From Allomesorhizobium sp043769475 (GTDB taxonomy: Bacteria; Pseudomonadota; Alphaproteobacteria; Rhizobiales; Rhizobiaceae): a stretch of DNA of 64,000 bases. The translations under genes were made by a program, and so were the position numbers. Where the stretch lies: NCBI RefSeq assembly GCF_043769475.1, contig NZ_CP171729.1, forward strand, positions 1,178,001 through 1,242,000. The letters are read 5' to 3'. The notes below the pieces were generated by a model. It was not told the DNA's origin and made no database searches. It saw nothing but the letters and a program-made list of their open reading frames with translations. The first letter of the stretch is position 1. The number at the start of each line of letters is the position of its first letter. Of this stretch, positions 54,564 through 63,105 are shown in pieces.

Positions 54564-55807
54564 CCGCCAGGGAAAAGGGCCTGAGGGCCACCTTTGACGA
54601 TGCCTATCTGATAGACGGCGTCCGCACCCCCTTCGTCGACTATCGCGGGGCGCTTTCGGCCATTTCGCCGATCGATCTCGGCATCAAGGCCGCTCGCGCA
54701 GCGATCGCCAAGGCGGGCGTCAGTCCCGCGGACATCGGCACCACCATCGCCGGCTCCATGGCGCAGGCCTCGTTCGATGCCTACCTCACGCCGCGGCACA
54801 TCGGGCTTTACGCCGGCGTGCCGACAGAACGCCCAGCGCATCTCGTCCAGCGCATCTGCGGCACCGGGCTGGAGGTGTTGGTGCAGGCGGCCGACGCCGT
54901 CTCGCTCGGCCGTGTCGACATCGCGCTGGGCGTGGGGACGGAGTCGATGAGCCGCAACCCGATCGCCGCTTATACGCACCGCAATGGCTTCGCCATGGGC
55001 GCGGTCGAGTTCAAGGATTTTCTCTGGGAGGCGCTCTTCGACCCGGCCGCCTGCGTCAACATGGGCGATACGGCAGAGAACCTTGCCAAACAGTACGGCA
55101 TCACCCGCGAGGAGGTGGACCGCTTCGCCGCCCGCAGCTTCGAACGCGCAATCGCATCACGCGACGCCGGGTTCTTCGCCGACGAGATCGTTCCGGTCAT
55201 ATCCGAGAGCTTCGAGGTGGAGGGGCTGCAGGCGCGCGGCGTCAGGCTCCCAAGGGGCGTCGAAACGGTCGACGCCGACAGTCACGTCCGCCCGTCGCCT
55301 TACGATGTGCTCGCCAGGCTCCGCCCCGCCTTCGGCGGCGTGCAGACGGGCGGCAATTCCTCGGCCATCGTCGATGGCGCGGCCGCGGTGCTGGTCGGCT
55401 CTTCGGACTGCGTGAGATCCGTGGACAAGGCGCCGCTCGCCCGCCTTCTTGCCGGCGTCTCGATCGGCGTGCCGCCGCATATCATGGGCATCGGTCCCGC
55501 ACCGGCCATTCGCGCCGTGCTGGATACGGCCGGCCTGACACTGGACCAGATCGACCGCATCGAGATCAACGAGGCGTTCGGCGCGCAAGTTCTCGCGTGC
55601 GTGCGCGAACTCGGGCTCGACGAGGCAAAGCTCAACATCAATGGCGGCGCCATCGCCATTGGCCACCCGCTGGGCGCTACCGGCGTTCGGCTGGCCCTGA
55701 CGCTGGCTCGCGAGTTGAAACGCTCAAAACTCCGCTACGGCGTCGCCTCGGCCTGCATCGGCGGCGGGCAGGGCATCGCGCTGCTGATCGAAAATCCGGC
55801 GGCCTGA
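54560..55807 (+). CDS. Thiolase (acetyl-CoA acyltransferase family)
   Basis: A 415-residue thiolase. The nucleophilic Cys is in LVQRICGTGLEVLVQAADAV, the active-site His in NINGGAIAIGHPLGATGVR and the second Cys in GVASACIGGGQGIALL, so it should be catalytically competent. The start is GTG 54560, overlapping the ligase stop in GTGA. With the ligase and crotonase it fits a beta-oxidative side-chain shortening of an aryl-CoA, releasing acetyl-CoA. Confidence 0.9.
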   Translation: MTAREKGLRATFDDAYLIDGVRTPFVDYRGALSAISPIDLGIKAARAAIAKAGVSPADIGTTIAGSMAQASFDAYLTPRHIGLYAGVPTERPAHLVQRICGTGLEVLVQAADAVSLGRVDIALGVGTESMSRNPIAAYTHRNGFAMGAVEFKDFLWEALFDPAACVNMGDTAENLAKQYGITREEVDRFAARSFERAIASRDAGFFADEIVPVISESFEVEGLQARGVRLPRGVETVDADSHVRPSPYDVLARLRPAFGGVQTGGNSSAIVDGAAAVLVGSSDCVRSVDKAPLARLLAGVSIGVPPHIMGIGPAPAIRAVLDTAGLTLDQIDRIEINEAFGAQVLACVRELGLDEAKLNINGGAIAIGHPLGATGVRLALTLARELKRSKLRYGVASACIGGGQGIALLIENPAA

Positions 55808-55853
55808 GCAACACGTCCGCGCCGGGCCAGAATATATAGAGGAGAACGCGGCC

Positions 55854-56294
55854 ATGCTGGTCAACACGCATGAGGTCGAGATCGAATTCGGCGACTGCGA
55901 TCCGGCAGGCATCGTGTTTTATCCGAACTATTTCCGCATGTTCGATGCCGCGACCGCCCGCCTTTTCGAAGCGGCACTCGGGATGAAGAAGATCGCCTGG
56001 ACCAGGCGTTTCGGGATTGTCGGCATCCCGATGGTCGACACCGGCGCCAAGTTCGTCAAGCCGGCGCGCTTCGGCGATGTGGTGAGGATTGAGAGCGCCG
56101 TCGCGGCGTTCAGGCGCTCGAGCTTCGACGTCGAGCACAGGCTCTATAACGGTGGTGAACTCGCCGTCGAAGGCCGCGAAACCCGCGTCTGGGTCGGCAA
56201 GGACGAGACCGACCCGCATAGGCTCAAATCGCAGGCGATCCCCGACGAGGTGATCGCGGCGTTCTCGCTAGTCGGCAACCAGCATGTCGAGTAG
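55854..56294 (+). CDS. 4-hydroxybenzoyl-CoA thioesterase-family protein
   Basis: A 146-residue hotdog-fold thioesterase. The active-site segment is VEIEFGDCDPAGIVFYPNYF, with the catalytic Asp in the DPAGIVFYPNY motif of the 4-hydroxybenzoyl-CoA thioesterase family. It could release the shortened aromatic acid from CoA. It follows the thiolase by 46 bp with AGGAGAACG upstream of the ATG. Its 3' end overlaps the convergent MarR gene by 27 bp. Confidence 0.88.
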   Translation: MLVNTHEVEIEFGDCDPAGIVFYPNYFRMFDAATARLFEAALGMKKIAWTRRFGIVGIPMVDTGAKFVKPARFGDVVRIESAVAAFRRSSFDVEHRLYNGGELAVEGRETRVWVGKDETDPHRLKSQAIPDEVIAAFSLVGNQHVE

Positions 56295-56741
56295 CGCCAT
56301 CAACTGGTCCCGCGCTTTCTGCCCGCCGAGCTTCGCCACGCATTCGGCCTCGAAATCGGCTTGCGCCGCATTGGCTTTGGCGACGAATTCTTCTCCGGAC
56401 GGCGTCAGGAACAGCGCGTTGGAGCGGCGGTCTCCCGCCGGTTGGCGGCGTTCGGTCAGGCCGCGTTTTTCGAGCTCGTTGATCAGCGCGACGAAATTGG
56501 CTCGCTTGATCCCCAACGCTTCGGCGATCTCGGTCTGTTTGCTGCCCGGATTGGCCGCGATCAGCGCAAGCACCGAATATTCGGCCGGCCGCAGATCGAA
56601 TTCCGAAAAACGCGTGATGAATTGCTGGAAAACGCGGAGCTGCGCCCGGCGCAGGCGATAGCCGATGATGTCGTTCACGGAACTGGGGTCGAAGCGCTGC
56701 CGCCGTAGTTTCGCGGGCTTCACCGGGTTGGGATTGTCCAT
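56268..56741 (-). CDS. MarR-family transcriptional regulator
   Basis: A 157-residue MarR protein. The recognition helix region is GSKQTEIAEALGIKRANFVA and the wing is RRQPAGDRRSNALFLTPSGE. It is transcribed towards the thioesterase gene and away from the second enoyl-CoA hydratase gene. Palindromes upstream of the divergent hydratase (56808-56824) and the ligase (52662-52682) are likely targets. The start at 56741 (MDNPNPVKPAKLRR) is chosen over longer forms that would overlap the operator. Confidence 0.9.
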   Translation of the reverse strand: MDNPNPVKPAKLRRQRFDPSSVNDIIGYRLRRAQLRVFQQFITRFSEFDLRPAEYSVLALIAANPGSKQTEIAEALGIKRANFVALINELEKRGLTERRQPAGDRRSNALFLTPSGEEFVAKANAAQADFEAECVAKLGGQKARDQLMALLDMLVAD

Positions 56742-56807
56742 GGTCGTTCTTTGCCGTTGCCGCCGATGCACATGCGCTTTGCGCAGCCATACTATAGCGT
56801 CCATAAT

Positions 56808-56824
56808 TGTTATATGATAGAACA
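56808..56824. promoter_or_regulatory. Probable MarR operator between the MarR and enoyl-CoA hydratase genes
   Basis: TGTTATATGATAGAACA is a 17-bp palindrome with one mismatched pair around a central G. It lies 67 bp before the MarR start and 26 bp before the divergent hydratase start, suiting autoregulation plus control of the hydratase/TRAP operon. TGTTAT is shared with 52662-52682. Confidence 0.55.
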
Positions 56825-56849
56825 TTCCGCGAATTGACGGAGCATCGAA

Positions 56850-57908
56850 ATGCCGACGCCGGCTGACACGGAAGGACGCGCAGCGAGCATGGTGGACGCG
56901 GTTCTTGAGGTGCGGCGCGACGGCCCGCTGGCTTACCTGACCCTCAATCGGCCGGCCAAGCGCAACGCCGTCAACGACGCCTTGATCGAAGCGCTGCGCA
57001 GGTTTTTTTCCGATGTGCCGGATGGCGTCAGGGCGGTGGTGCTCTCCGGAAACGGCGGGCACTTCTGTTCCGGACTTGATCTGAGCGAGCAGGTCGAGCG
57101 CGCGCCGCACGAGGTGATGCGGCATTCCCGCAACTGGCATGCGGTGATGGGATTGATCCAGTTTAGCGGCGTCCCGGTAATAGCTTCCATGAACGGGGCG
57201 GTTATGGGTGGCGGGCTGGAGATCGCCTCGGCCTGCCACGTTCGCGTTGCCGAGGAGAGCACATTGTTCCGCATGCCCGAAGGCCAGCGGGGGATTTTCG
57301 TGGGCGGCGGCGCCACGGTTCGTGTGGGCGCCATCATAGGGGCGGACAGGCTGACGGAGATGATGCTGACAGGCCGGACCTATTCGGCCGAAGAGGGCTA
57401 CCGGCTCGGCCTCGCGCACTATCTCGCGCCGGCCGGGGAAGGCTTGGCGAAAGCCGTCGACCTCGCTTTGCAGGTGGCGCAGAACTCCAGCGCGGTCAAC
57501 TATCTGATCATTCAGTCGATCGCCAGGATCTCCAACATGTCGGCCGAGGACGGTCTCTATGCCGAAAGCCTGGCAGCTGCGCTGAGCCAGACCGGACCCG
57601 ACGCCGAGGAGGGGCTGAAGGCCTTTCTCGAAAAGCGCAAGCCTAGATCTCGCATAGCGTGCCGATTGATATCCCTGGGGTTATGTAAGCCGCGGAACAT
57701 TTCATTTTACGCGCCGGGGAGAAGAGACGACCATCGAGCCTTGGGAGGGGACTGCGAGCATGGACGAAACCAAACTGGGCCGGGGGGTGTACGGGCTTGC
57801 CAGATATGTCGCCATTGCAGGCGGCGTGGTGTTAACCGCGATCGTCATCATCACCGTGCTGAGCGTTATCGGCCGCGCGTTCATCTGGGTCGGGCTCGGC
57901 AGCATTAG
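56850..57908 (+). CDS. Enoyl-CoA hydratase/isomerase (crotonase family), 3' end probably out of frame
   Basis: A crotonase-family protein: YLTLNRPAKRNAVNDALIEA, oxyanion region GGHFCSGLDLSEQV, MNGAVMGGGLEIASACHVRV and RMPEGQRGIFVGGGATVRVG. It is a candidate for hydration (or hydration/retro-aldol cleavage) of the hydroxycinnamoyl-CoA. Family members end at or just after FLEKRKP. Here the frame continues past KRKP for about 85 residues with no family resemblance and overlaps dctQ by 149 bp. Restoring one C in CC at 57642-57643 would give KRKP followed by TAG at 57644-57646 and a normal 265-residue enzyme. The stretch after 57643 is therefore doubtful. Confidence 0.84.
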   Translation: MPTPADTEGRAASMVDAVLEVRRDGPLAYLTLNRPAKRNAVNDALIEALRRFFSDVPDGVRAVVLSGNGGHFCSGLDLSEQVERAPHEVMRHSRNWHAVMGLIQFSGVPVIASMNGAVMGGGLEIASACHVRVAEESTLFRMPEGQRGIFVGGGATVRVGAIIGADRLTEMMLTGRTYSAEEGYRLGLAHYLAPAGEGLAKAVDLALQVAQNSSAVNYLIIQSIARISNMSAEDGLYAESLAAALSQTGPDAEEGLKAFLEKRKPRSRIACRLISLGLCKPRNISFYAPGRRDDHRALGGDCEHGRNQTGPGGVRACQICRHCRRRGVNRDRHHHRAERYRPRVHLGRARQH

Positions 57909-58296
57909 AGGCGACTATGAACTCGTGGAGGCCGGTGTCGGCTTCGCCATCTTTGCGTTCTTGCCCTGGACGCACCTGACCCGCGGCCATGCGGTTGTTT
58001 CCGTCTTCACCGACTTCCTCAGCGCGCGCGCCAACGCCTGGATCATGGTCGTGTCCGATGCCCTGATGCTGGCGATCGCAGCCTTCATCGCCTGGCGGCA
58101 TTGGCTCGGCACCGTCGACAAATTCAATTACGGCGAGACGACGCTGCTTCTGCGGATGCCGCTCTGGTGGGCCTATGCCGCGGGGCTGGTCGGCGCGGCT
58201 GCTTTCGTGATCGTCGCCGCCTACGTCCTGGTGCGCAGCGTCCGCGAGGCGCTATCGGACAATCCTCCCCATCCGACCCAGGGGATGGTCCATTGA
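57760..58296 (+). CDS. TRAP transporter small membrane subunit (DctQ-type)
   Basis: A 178-residue protein with four hydrophobic helices: YVAIAGGVVLTAIVIITVLS, LVEAGVGFAIFAFLPWTHLT, AWIMVVSDALMLAIAAFIAW and WWAYAAGLVGAAAFVIVAAY. This is the expected DctQ topology. GGGAGGGG precedes ATG 57760. Its TGA overlaps the TTG start of the large subunit. It forms the sodium-coupled importer with the next two genes, probably for the aromatic acid handled by the cluster. Confidence 0.9.
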   Translation: MDETKLGRGVYGLARYVAIAGGVVLTAIVIITVLSVIGRAFIWVGLGSIRGDYELVEAGVGFAIFAFLPWTHLTRGHAVVSVFTDFLSARANAWIMVVSDALMLAIAAFIAWRHWLGTVDKFNYGETTLLLRMPLWWAYAAGLVGAAAFVIVAAYVLVRSVREALSDNPPHPTQGMVH

Positions 58297-59615
58297 CCAA
58301 CATCGAACTCGGTTTCTGGTCGTTCCCTGTCATTCTCGCGCTTATCTTCCTGCGCATCCCCATCGGGGTGGCCATGCTGGCCGTCGGCATCGGCGGTTCT
58401 TGGCTCGTCACCGGTTCCCTCAACCCCGTGATGGCCCAGTTCAAGAATCTCACGCACGGCACTTTCTCCAGTTATTCGCTCTCGGTCGTTCCGCTGTTCC
58501 TCCTGATGGGCCAGTTCGCCTCGCTCGGCGGCATGTCGGCTGCGCTGTTCAAGGCGGCGGCCACGTGGCTCGGCCATCGCAAGGGCGGCGTCGCCATGGC
58601 GGCGGTCGGCGCCTGCGCAGGGTTCGGCGCAATCTGCGGCTCGTCGCTCGCGACGGCCGCGACAATGGGGCAGGTCACGCTGCCCGAACTCAGGAAATAC
58701 GGCTATTCCGGCGCGCTGGCGACAGGCACGCTGGCCGCCGGCGGCACGCTCGGCATTCTCATTCCGCCGTCGGTCATTCTCGTCATCTATGCGATCCTGA
58801 CCGAGCAGAATATCGCCAAACTCTTCGTCGCCGCGTTTGTGCCGGGCATCCTCGCGGCCATCGGCTACATGATCGCCATAGCCATCTACGTGCGCGTAAA
58901 CCCCGGCTCGGCAGGCCATCGTGAGCGGACACCCTACCGTGAGCGCTTCGAAGCGCTGGCCGGCGTGTGGCCGGTCATGATCGTCTTCATCGCTGTCATC
59001 GGCGGAATTTACACCGGCGTGTTCACCCCCACCGAGGCGGCCGCAATCGGCGCCGCCGGCACCGGCATCATCTCGCTTCTCAACCGCGGGCTGACGCGCG
59101 AAAACTTCATCGAGGCCATCCTTTCGACAGCTTCGTCCACGGCCATGATCTTCCTGATCGTTCTGGGCGCCGGAGCGCTGAACGGGTTCCTTGCCATGTC
59201 GCAATTGCCCCAGTTCGCCGCCGATTTCGTCACCGCTCAAGGGTACAATCCCTGGATCGTCCTCGTGGCGATCCTGATCCTCTACCTTATCCTGGGCTGT
59301 GTGATGGACTCGCTTTCGATGATCCTCCTGACCGTGCCGATCATCTTCCCGATGGTCACGGCGCTCGATTTCGGCCTGCCGCCCGAGGAATTCGCCATCT
59401 GGTTCGGCATCCTCATCCTCATCGTCGTGGAGGTGGGCCTGATCACGCCGCCCGTGGGCATGAATCTTTTCGTCATAAATTCGATGGCGAAGGGCATTTC
59501 GCTCGGCCAGACCTACAAGGGCGTTCTTCCGTTTGTTGCAACCGACCTCGTCCGCACGGCGATACTGACGGCGTTTCCGATCATCAGCCTGTTTCTCGTC
59601 CGCCTGCTCTATTAG
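58293..59615 (+). CDS. TRAP transporter large membrane subunit (DctM-type)
   Basis: A 440-residue DctM protein with about a dozen membrane helices. Family motifs include FLRIPIGVAMLAVGIGGSWL, GSSLATAATMGQVTLPELRK, GTLGILIPPSVILVIYAIL and VEVGLITPPVGMNLFVINSM. The start is TTG 58293 (MTNIELGFWSF), overlapping the dctQ stop in TTGA with AGGGGAT eight bases upstream; no ATG is nearby. It is the ion-coupled translocating subunit. Confidence 0.93.
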   Translation: MTNIELGFWSFPVILALIFLRIPIGVAMLAVGIGGSWLVTGSLNPVMAQFKNLTHGTFSSYSLSVVPLFLLMGQFASLGGMSAALFKAAATWLGHRKGGVAMAAVGACAGFGAICGSSLATAATMGQVTLPELRKYGYSGALATGTLAAGGTLGILIPPSVILVIYAILTEQNIAKLFVAAFVPGILAAIGYMIAIAIYVRVNPGSAGHRERTPYRERFEALAGVWPVMIVFIAVIGGIYTGVFTPTEAAAIGAAGTGIISLLNRGLTRENFIEAILSTASSTAMIFLIVLGAGALNGFLAMSQLPQFAADFVTAQGYNPWIVLVAILILYLILGCVMDSLSMILLTVPIIFPMVTALDFGLPPEEFAIWFGILILIVVEVGLITPPVGMNLFVINSMAKGISLGQTYKGVLPFVATDLVRTAILTAFPIISLFLVRLLY

Positions 59616-59724
59616 AAAGAGGTATGTTAGGCGCGGCGCAACAGAACAAGACTCCACCAAACGGAGCATTCCTCGAGTTCAACCGGGCAAAGCACGGGAA
59701 GCGTGCAAGAAAGGGAGAGAAATT

Positions 59725-60753
59725 ATGAACAAGCTAGGCATGATGCTCGGCAGCGCGCTTGCTGCCGTGGTTTTCTCGGGCGCAGCGCTCGCACAGGATG
59801 TGACGCTGCGCGTCCACCAGATGCTGCCGGCGCAGGCGACCATTCCCGCCAAGGCGATTACCCCCTGGGCCAAGGCCGTCGAAGAACAGTCGGGCGGCCG
59901 GCTCAAATTCGAGCTCTACCCCGCCATGCAGCTCGGCGGCACGCCGCCGTCGCTGTTCGACCAGGCGAAGGACGGCGTCGTCGACGTCATCTGGACGGTT
60001 CTGGGCTATACGCCTGGACGTTTCCCGAAGTCCGAAGTCTTCGAATTGCCCTTCCTCGTCACCACCGGCGAGGCCAGCTCGGTCGCGTTCCAGAAATATG
60101 TCCAGGAAAACGCCATGGACGAGTTTGCCGGCGTGCATCTGATCGCCGTGCACACCCATGGCCCCGGCCTGTTCCACACCGCTACCCCGGTCACCAAACT
60201 TGAAGATCTGAAGGGCATGAAGATCCGCGGCGGTTCGCGCGTCATATCCGACATGCTGGCGCGTCTCGGGGCCGAGCCCGTCGGCATGCCGGTGCCGCAG
60301 GTCACCGAAGCCCTCTCCAAGGGCGTCATCAACGGCACGACCATTCCCTGGGAGGTGACCCCCGCCCTGAAAGTCGCCGAACTGGTCAAGAACCACACCG
60401 GCTTTTCGGGCGATAACGGGCTCTACACCCAGACATTCGCGATCGTCATGAACCAGGGCGCCTACGACGCGCTGCCCGATGACCTCAAGGCTGTCATCGA
60501 CGCCAATTCAGGCGTTGAAGTCGCCCGCGCCTTCGGCAAGGCGATGGACGAAGGCGACGTGCGCGGCCTCAAGATCGCGACCGATCTTGGCAACAATGTC
60601 GTCACCCTGGACGAGGCTGAAACGGAGCGCTGGAAAGCCGCTGCGCAGCCCACCATCGACCAGTGGTTCACCGACATGCAGGCTGCCGGGGTCGACGGCA
60701 AGGCTCTCTACGAGAAAGCCAAGGCGCTGATCGCGGCCGAATCGGGGATGTAG
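59725..60753 (+). CDS. TRAP transporter periplasmic binding protein (DctP-type)
   Basis: A 342-residue DctP-family protein with a signal peptide cut after GAALAQ (mature DVTLRVHQMLPAQA). Features are the N-lobe FELYPAMQLGGTPPSLFDQA, the ligand-binding Arg in LKGMKIRGGSRVISDMLARL, and VTEALSKGVINGTTIPWEV. It follows the large subunit by 109 bp with AAGGGAGAG upstream. Ligand not readable; the cluster suggests an aromatic carboxylate. Confidence 0.92.
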   Translation: MNKLGMMLGSALAAVVFSGAALAQDVTLRVHQMLPAQATIPAKAITPWAKAVEEQSGGRLKFELYPAMQLGGTPPSLFDQAKDGVVDVIWTVLGYTPGRFPKSEVFELPFLVTTGEASSVAFQKYVQENAMDEFAGVHLIAVHTHGPGLFHTATPVTKLEDLKGMKIRGGSRVISDMLARLGAEPVGMPVPQVTEALSKGVINGTTIPWEVTPALKVAELVKNHTGFSGDNGLYTQTFAIVMNQGAYDALPDDLKAVIDANSGVEVARAFGKAMDEGDVRGLKIATDLGNNVVTLDEAETERWKAAAQPTIDQWFTDMQAAGVDGKALYEKAKALIAAESGM

Positions 60754-60774
60754 CACCGCTTGTAAAACCTATGA

Positions 60775-60804
60775 CGATCGGGGGTGCTCCGGCGTCCCCG
60801 ATCG
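60775..60804 (+). terminator. Stem-loop after the TRAP binding-protein gene
   Basis: CGATCGGGG (60775-60783) pairs perfectly with CCCCGATCG (60796-60804) across a 12-base loop. No T-run follows, so it is either a weak terminator or an mRNA-stabilising element separating dctP from the MetE-like gene. Confidence 0.5.
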
Positions 60805-60856
60805 CCCGCAGGCCGAGCCGTTCGGGCACATTTAGAACCATCCGGAGGAGATCGTC

Positions 60857-61996
60857 ATGGCTGAAACCACCGTCACTGCAACGCCCAGGCCGCCATTTCG
60901 CGCGGACATAGTCGGAAGTTTCCTGCGGCCAGATTCCGTCAAGAAGGCCCGCAAGGCTCATTTCGACGACAAAACCATTTCCGCGGAGGAGCTGAAGGAA
61001 GTCGAGGACAAGGCCATCATCGACGTGATCCGGATGCAGGAGCAGGCCGGCCTCAAGGCGGTGACCGACGGCGAGTTCCGCCGCGCCTGGTGGCACTTCG
61101 ATTTCATGGGCATGCTGGATGGGCTCGACATCATCCAGCGCGAAGGCGGCGGCATTCAGTTCCACGGCACGGCCACCAAGGCGGATGTTCCCGTGATCAA
61201 CGGCCGGCTCGGCTTTCCCGATGACCATCCGATGCTGGAGCATTTCAAGTTCGTGAAGGCGCACACCAACGTCACCCCGAAGATTTCGATCCCGGGGCCG
61301 AGCGCCGTCCATTTCCGCATTGCCGACGACGACATCCATGTCGCCGAATACAAGCACGATTCCGACACCTACTTTGCCGATATCACCGCGACCTACAGGA
61401 AGGCGGTGCAGGCGTTCTACGACGCCGGCTGCCGCTATCTCCAGATGGACGACATCTTCTTCGCCTATCTTTGCGACCCCAAGATCCGCGCGGAACGCAA
61501 GGCGCGGGGCGAGGATCCGGACTGGCTGATCGGCCGGTATGCCAGGATGATGCACGACGCCATCGCCGACCGGCCAGCCGACATGGTCATCGGCATGCAT
61601 ATGTGCCGCGGCAACTTCAAATCCACCTGGGTCGCCGAGGGTGCCTACGATCCGGCAGCGGACGCCGTGTTCAACCAGACCGGCGTCGATATCTATTTCA
61701 TGGAGTACGATTCGGAGCGGGCAGGAGGCCTGGAGCCGCTGCGGCTGCTGCCGAAAGGCAAGAAGCGGGTCATGCCGGGCTTCATCACAACCAAGACAGC
61801 AGAACTCGAGGATTTGGACGATCTGAAGCGCAGGTTCGAGGCGGCGTCCAGGTACGCGGACATCGACCAGCTCGGAATAGCCCCGCAATGCGGCTTCGCG
61901 TCGACCGAGGAAGGCAACGCCATCACCGAAGACGACCAGAGGCGCAAACTCGACCTCGTGGTGAGAACCGCGGAGGCGGTCTGGGGCGGAGTTTGA
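60857..61996 (+). CDS. MetE-like (cobalamin-independent methionine synthase C-terminal type) methyltransferase
   Basis: A 379-residue protein corresponding to the catalytic C-terminal barrel of MetE alone, like YxjG/YxjH-type enzymes. Zinc-ligand candidates are His and Cys in IGMHMCRGNFKST, Glu in YDSERAGG and Cys in LGIAPQCGFAS. The N-terminus begins PPFRADIVGSFLRP, typical of the family. It lacks the folate-binding N-terminal half of full MetE. Placed after a phenylpropanoid-type cluster, it may accept a methyl group from a demethylated aromatic or other donor; this is speculative. AACCATCCGGAGGAG gives a strong RBS. Confidence 0.86.
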   Translation: MAETTVTATPRPPFRADIVGSFLRPDSVKKARKAHFDDKTISAEELKEVEDKAIIDVIRMQEQAGLKAVTDGEFRRAWWHFDFMGMLDGLDIIQREGGGIQFHGTATKADVPVINGRLGFPDDHPMLEHFKFVKAHTNVTPKISIPGPSAVHFRIADDDIHVAEYKHDSDTYFADITATYRKAVQAFYDAGCRYLQMDDIFFAYLCDPKIRAERKARGEDPDWLIGRYARMMHDAIADRPADMVIGMHMCRGNFKSTWVAEGAYDPAADAVFNQTGVDIYFMEYDSERAGGLEPLRLLPKGKKRVMPGFITTKTAELEDLDDLKRRFEAASRYADIDQLGIAPQCGFASTEEGNAITEDDQRRKLDLVVRTAEAVWGGV

Positions 61997-62087
61997 CGGA
62001 GTAAGGATTTTTGCGTGCGCGGCGGGCGGTCGGTAGGGCTTGGACGCCGGGTTCTCGTCAGGTGCTTTCGTCCGGTTGCGGCGAAGC

Positions 62088-62840
62088 TCAGGCCGGCCGC
62101 GCGAGGTAGGTCGACTTTTCGCTTGTCGGGGAGATGCTGCCGATCAGCCGTTCATACTCGGCTTCCGGCACGCCATAGCCGCCGTCAGCCAGGTCTATCA
62201 GTCCTTGGCGCTCCCGGATGACGATTTCGCCGCGCATGGCCCGGATGAACCCCTTGCCTTCCAGTATCTGGATAGCCACGGTGACTCCTGGTCGCCGGAC
62301 GCCGAGCATGATCGACAGGAACTCGTGCGTGAGCTTGATTTTGCCGCCGACGCGGTCGTCGCACATCAACAGCCACCGGGCCAGGCGCTGTTCCAGAGTC
62401 ATCCGGACGTTCACGATAGCGGTGTAGCTGGCCTGAACCATGAGGCATTCGACATAGCGCAGAAGAAACAGCCGCAGCGTGGGACTTTGCTCAAGCGCGT
62501 CCCGGAAAGGGTCTGACGGAATGCGCATCGCTTCGCCGGCCACCTGGACGAAGCAATCGTGCGCAGTCAGATTGTCGCCCAGGACCGCCGCCGTTCCCGT
62601 CATGCCTTCGTAGCCGAGCACGCCCACTTCGGTGTCGCGGCCATTCCCGATCCTGGCTACAATTGAGCCGATACCTTCCTCGATGAAATACACGAACTTT
62701 ATCGGCGTGCCATGCTCTTCGAGGCGGTCGCGTATCCCAAGCTTGACGCGCTCCAGATGGGGCGACAGCAAGGCGGAATCCTGCCGATCGAGGCGGTTGA
62801 GAAGCCTGTTCTTGTATTGGGGTTTTGTGGAATGCAACAC
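62088..62840 (-). CDS. Crp/Fnr-family transcriptional regulator
   Basis: A 250-residue regulator with a cyclic-nucleotide-binding-like domain (FVYFIEEGIGSIVARIGNGR, then EVGVLGYEGMTGTAAVLGDN) and a C-terminal winged helix (KIKLTHEFLSIMLGVRRPGV, VTVAIQILEGKGFI). No Fnr-type N-terminal Cys cluster is visible, so it is not an oxygen sensor of that kind. The start is GTG 62840 (MLHSTKPQYKNRLL), chosen because AGGGGGAG lies directly upstream; longer in-frame forms lack an RBS. Stand-alone gene. Confidence 0.88.
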   Translation of the reverse strand: MLHSTKPQYKNRLLNRLDRQDSALLSPHLERVKLGIRDRLEEHGTPIKFVYFIEEGIGSIVARIGNGRDTEVGVLGYEGMTGTAAVLGDNLTAHDCFVQVAGEAMRIPSDPFRDALEQSPTLRLFLLRYVECLMVQASYTAIVNVRMTLEQRLARWLLMCDDRVGGKIKLTHEFLSIMLGVRRPGVTVAIQILEGKGFIRAMRGEIVIRERQGLIDLADGGYGVPEAEYERLIGSISPTSEKSTYLARPA

Positions 62841-62968
62841 TGGCTCTCCCCCTTTTTGTTGGGGCAAGAGCTCCCGTCTCCCAGCCGTTCGCGCCCGTGT
62901 AATGTGCGAACGATCCATGAACATTAGACCTTTCGGCCGCACCTGGCAAGCAGAGGCGCATATCGGTA

Positions 62969-62990
62969 GTGTCTCAGATCGAATTTCTGC
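62969..62990 (+). repeat. Left inverted repeat flanking the methyltransferase gene
   Basis: GTGTCTCAGATCGAATTTCTGC at this position matches, in inverted orientation and with a few changes, the repeat at 63826-63846. The two enclose an 880-bp segment with one gene, suggesting ends of a small mobile or dispersed repeat unit. Confidence 0.5.
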
Positions 62991-63105
62991 TATGGCTGGG
63001 AAGTAAATCGCCCGCGATGTCACCAACTGCCGAAAGTGTGAGGGCGCAATGGGCTGATGGGCCTCTCGCTCATCGGGCCTCTTGTCTCGAAGGAGGAGCG
63101 CTAGG

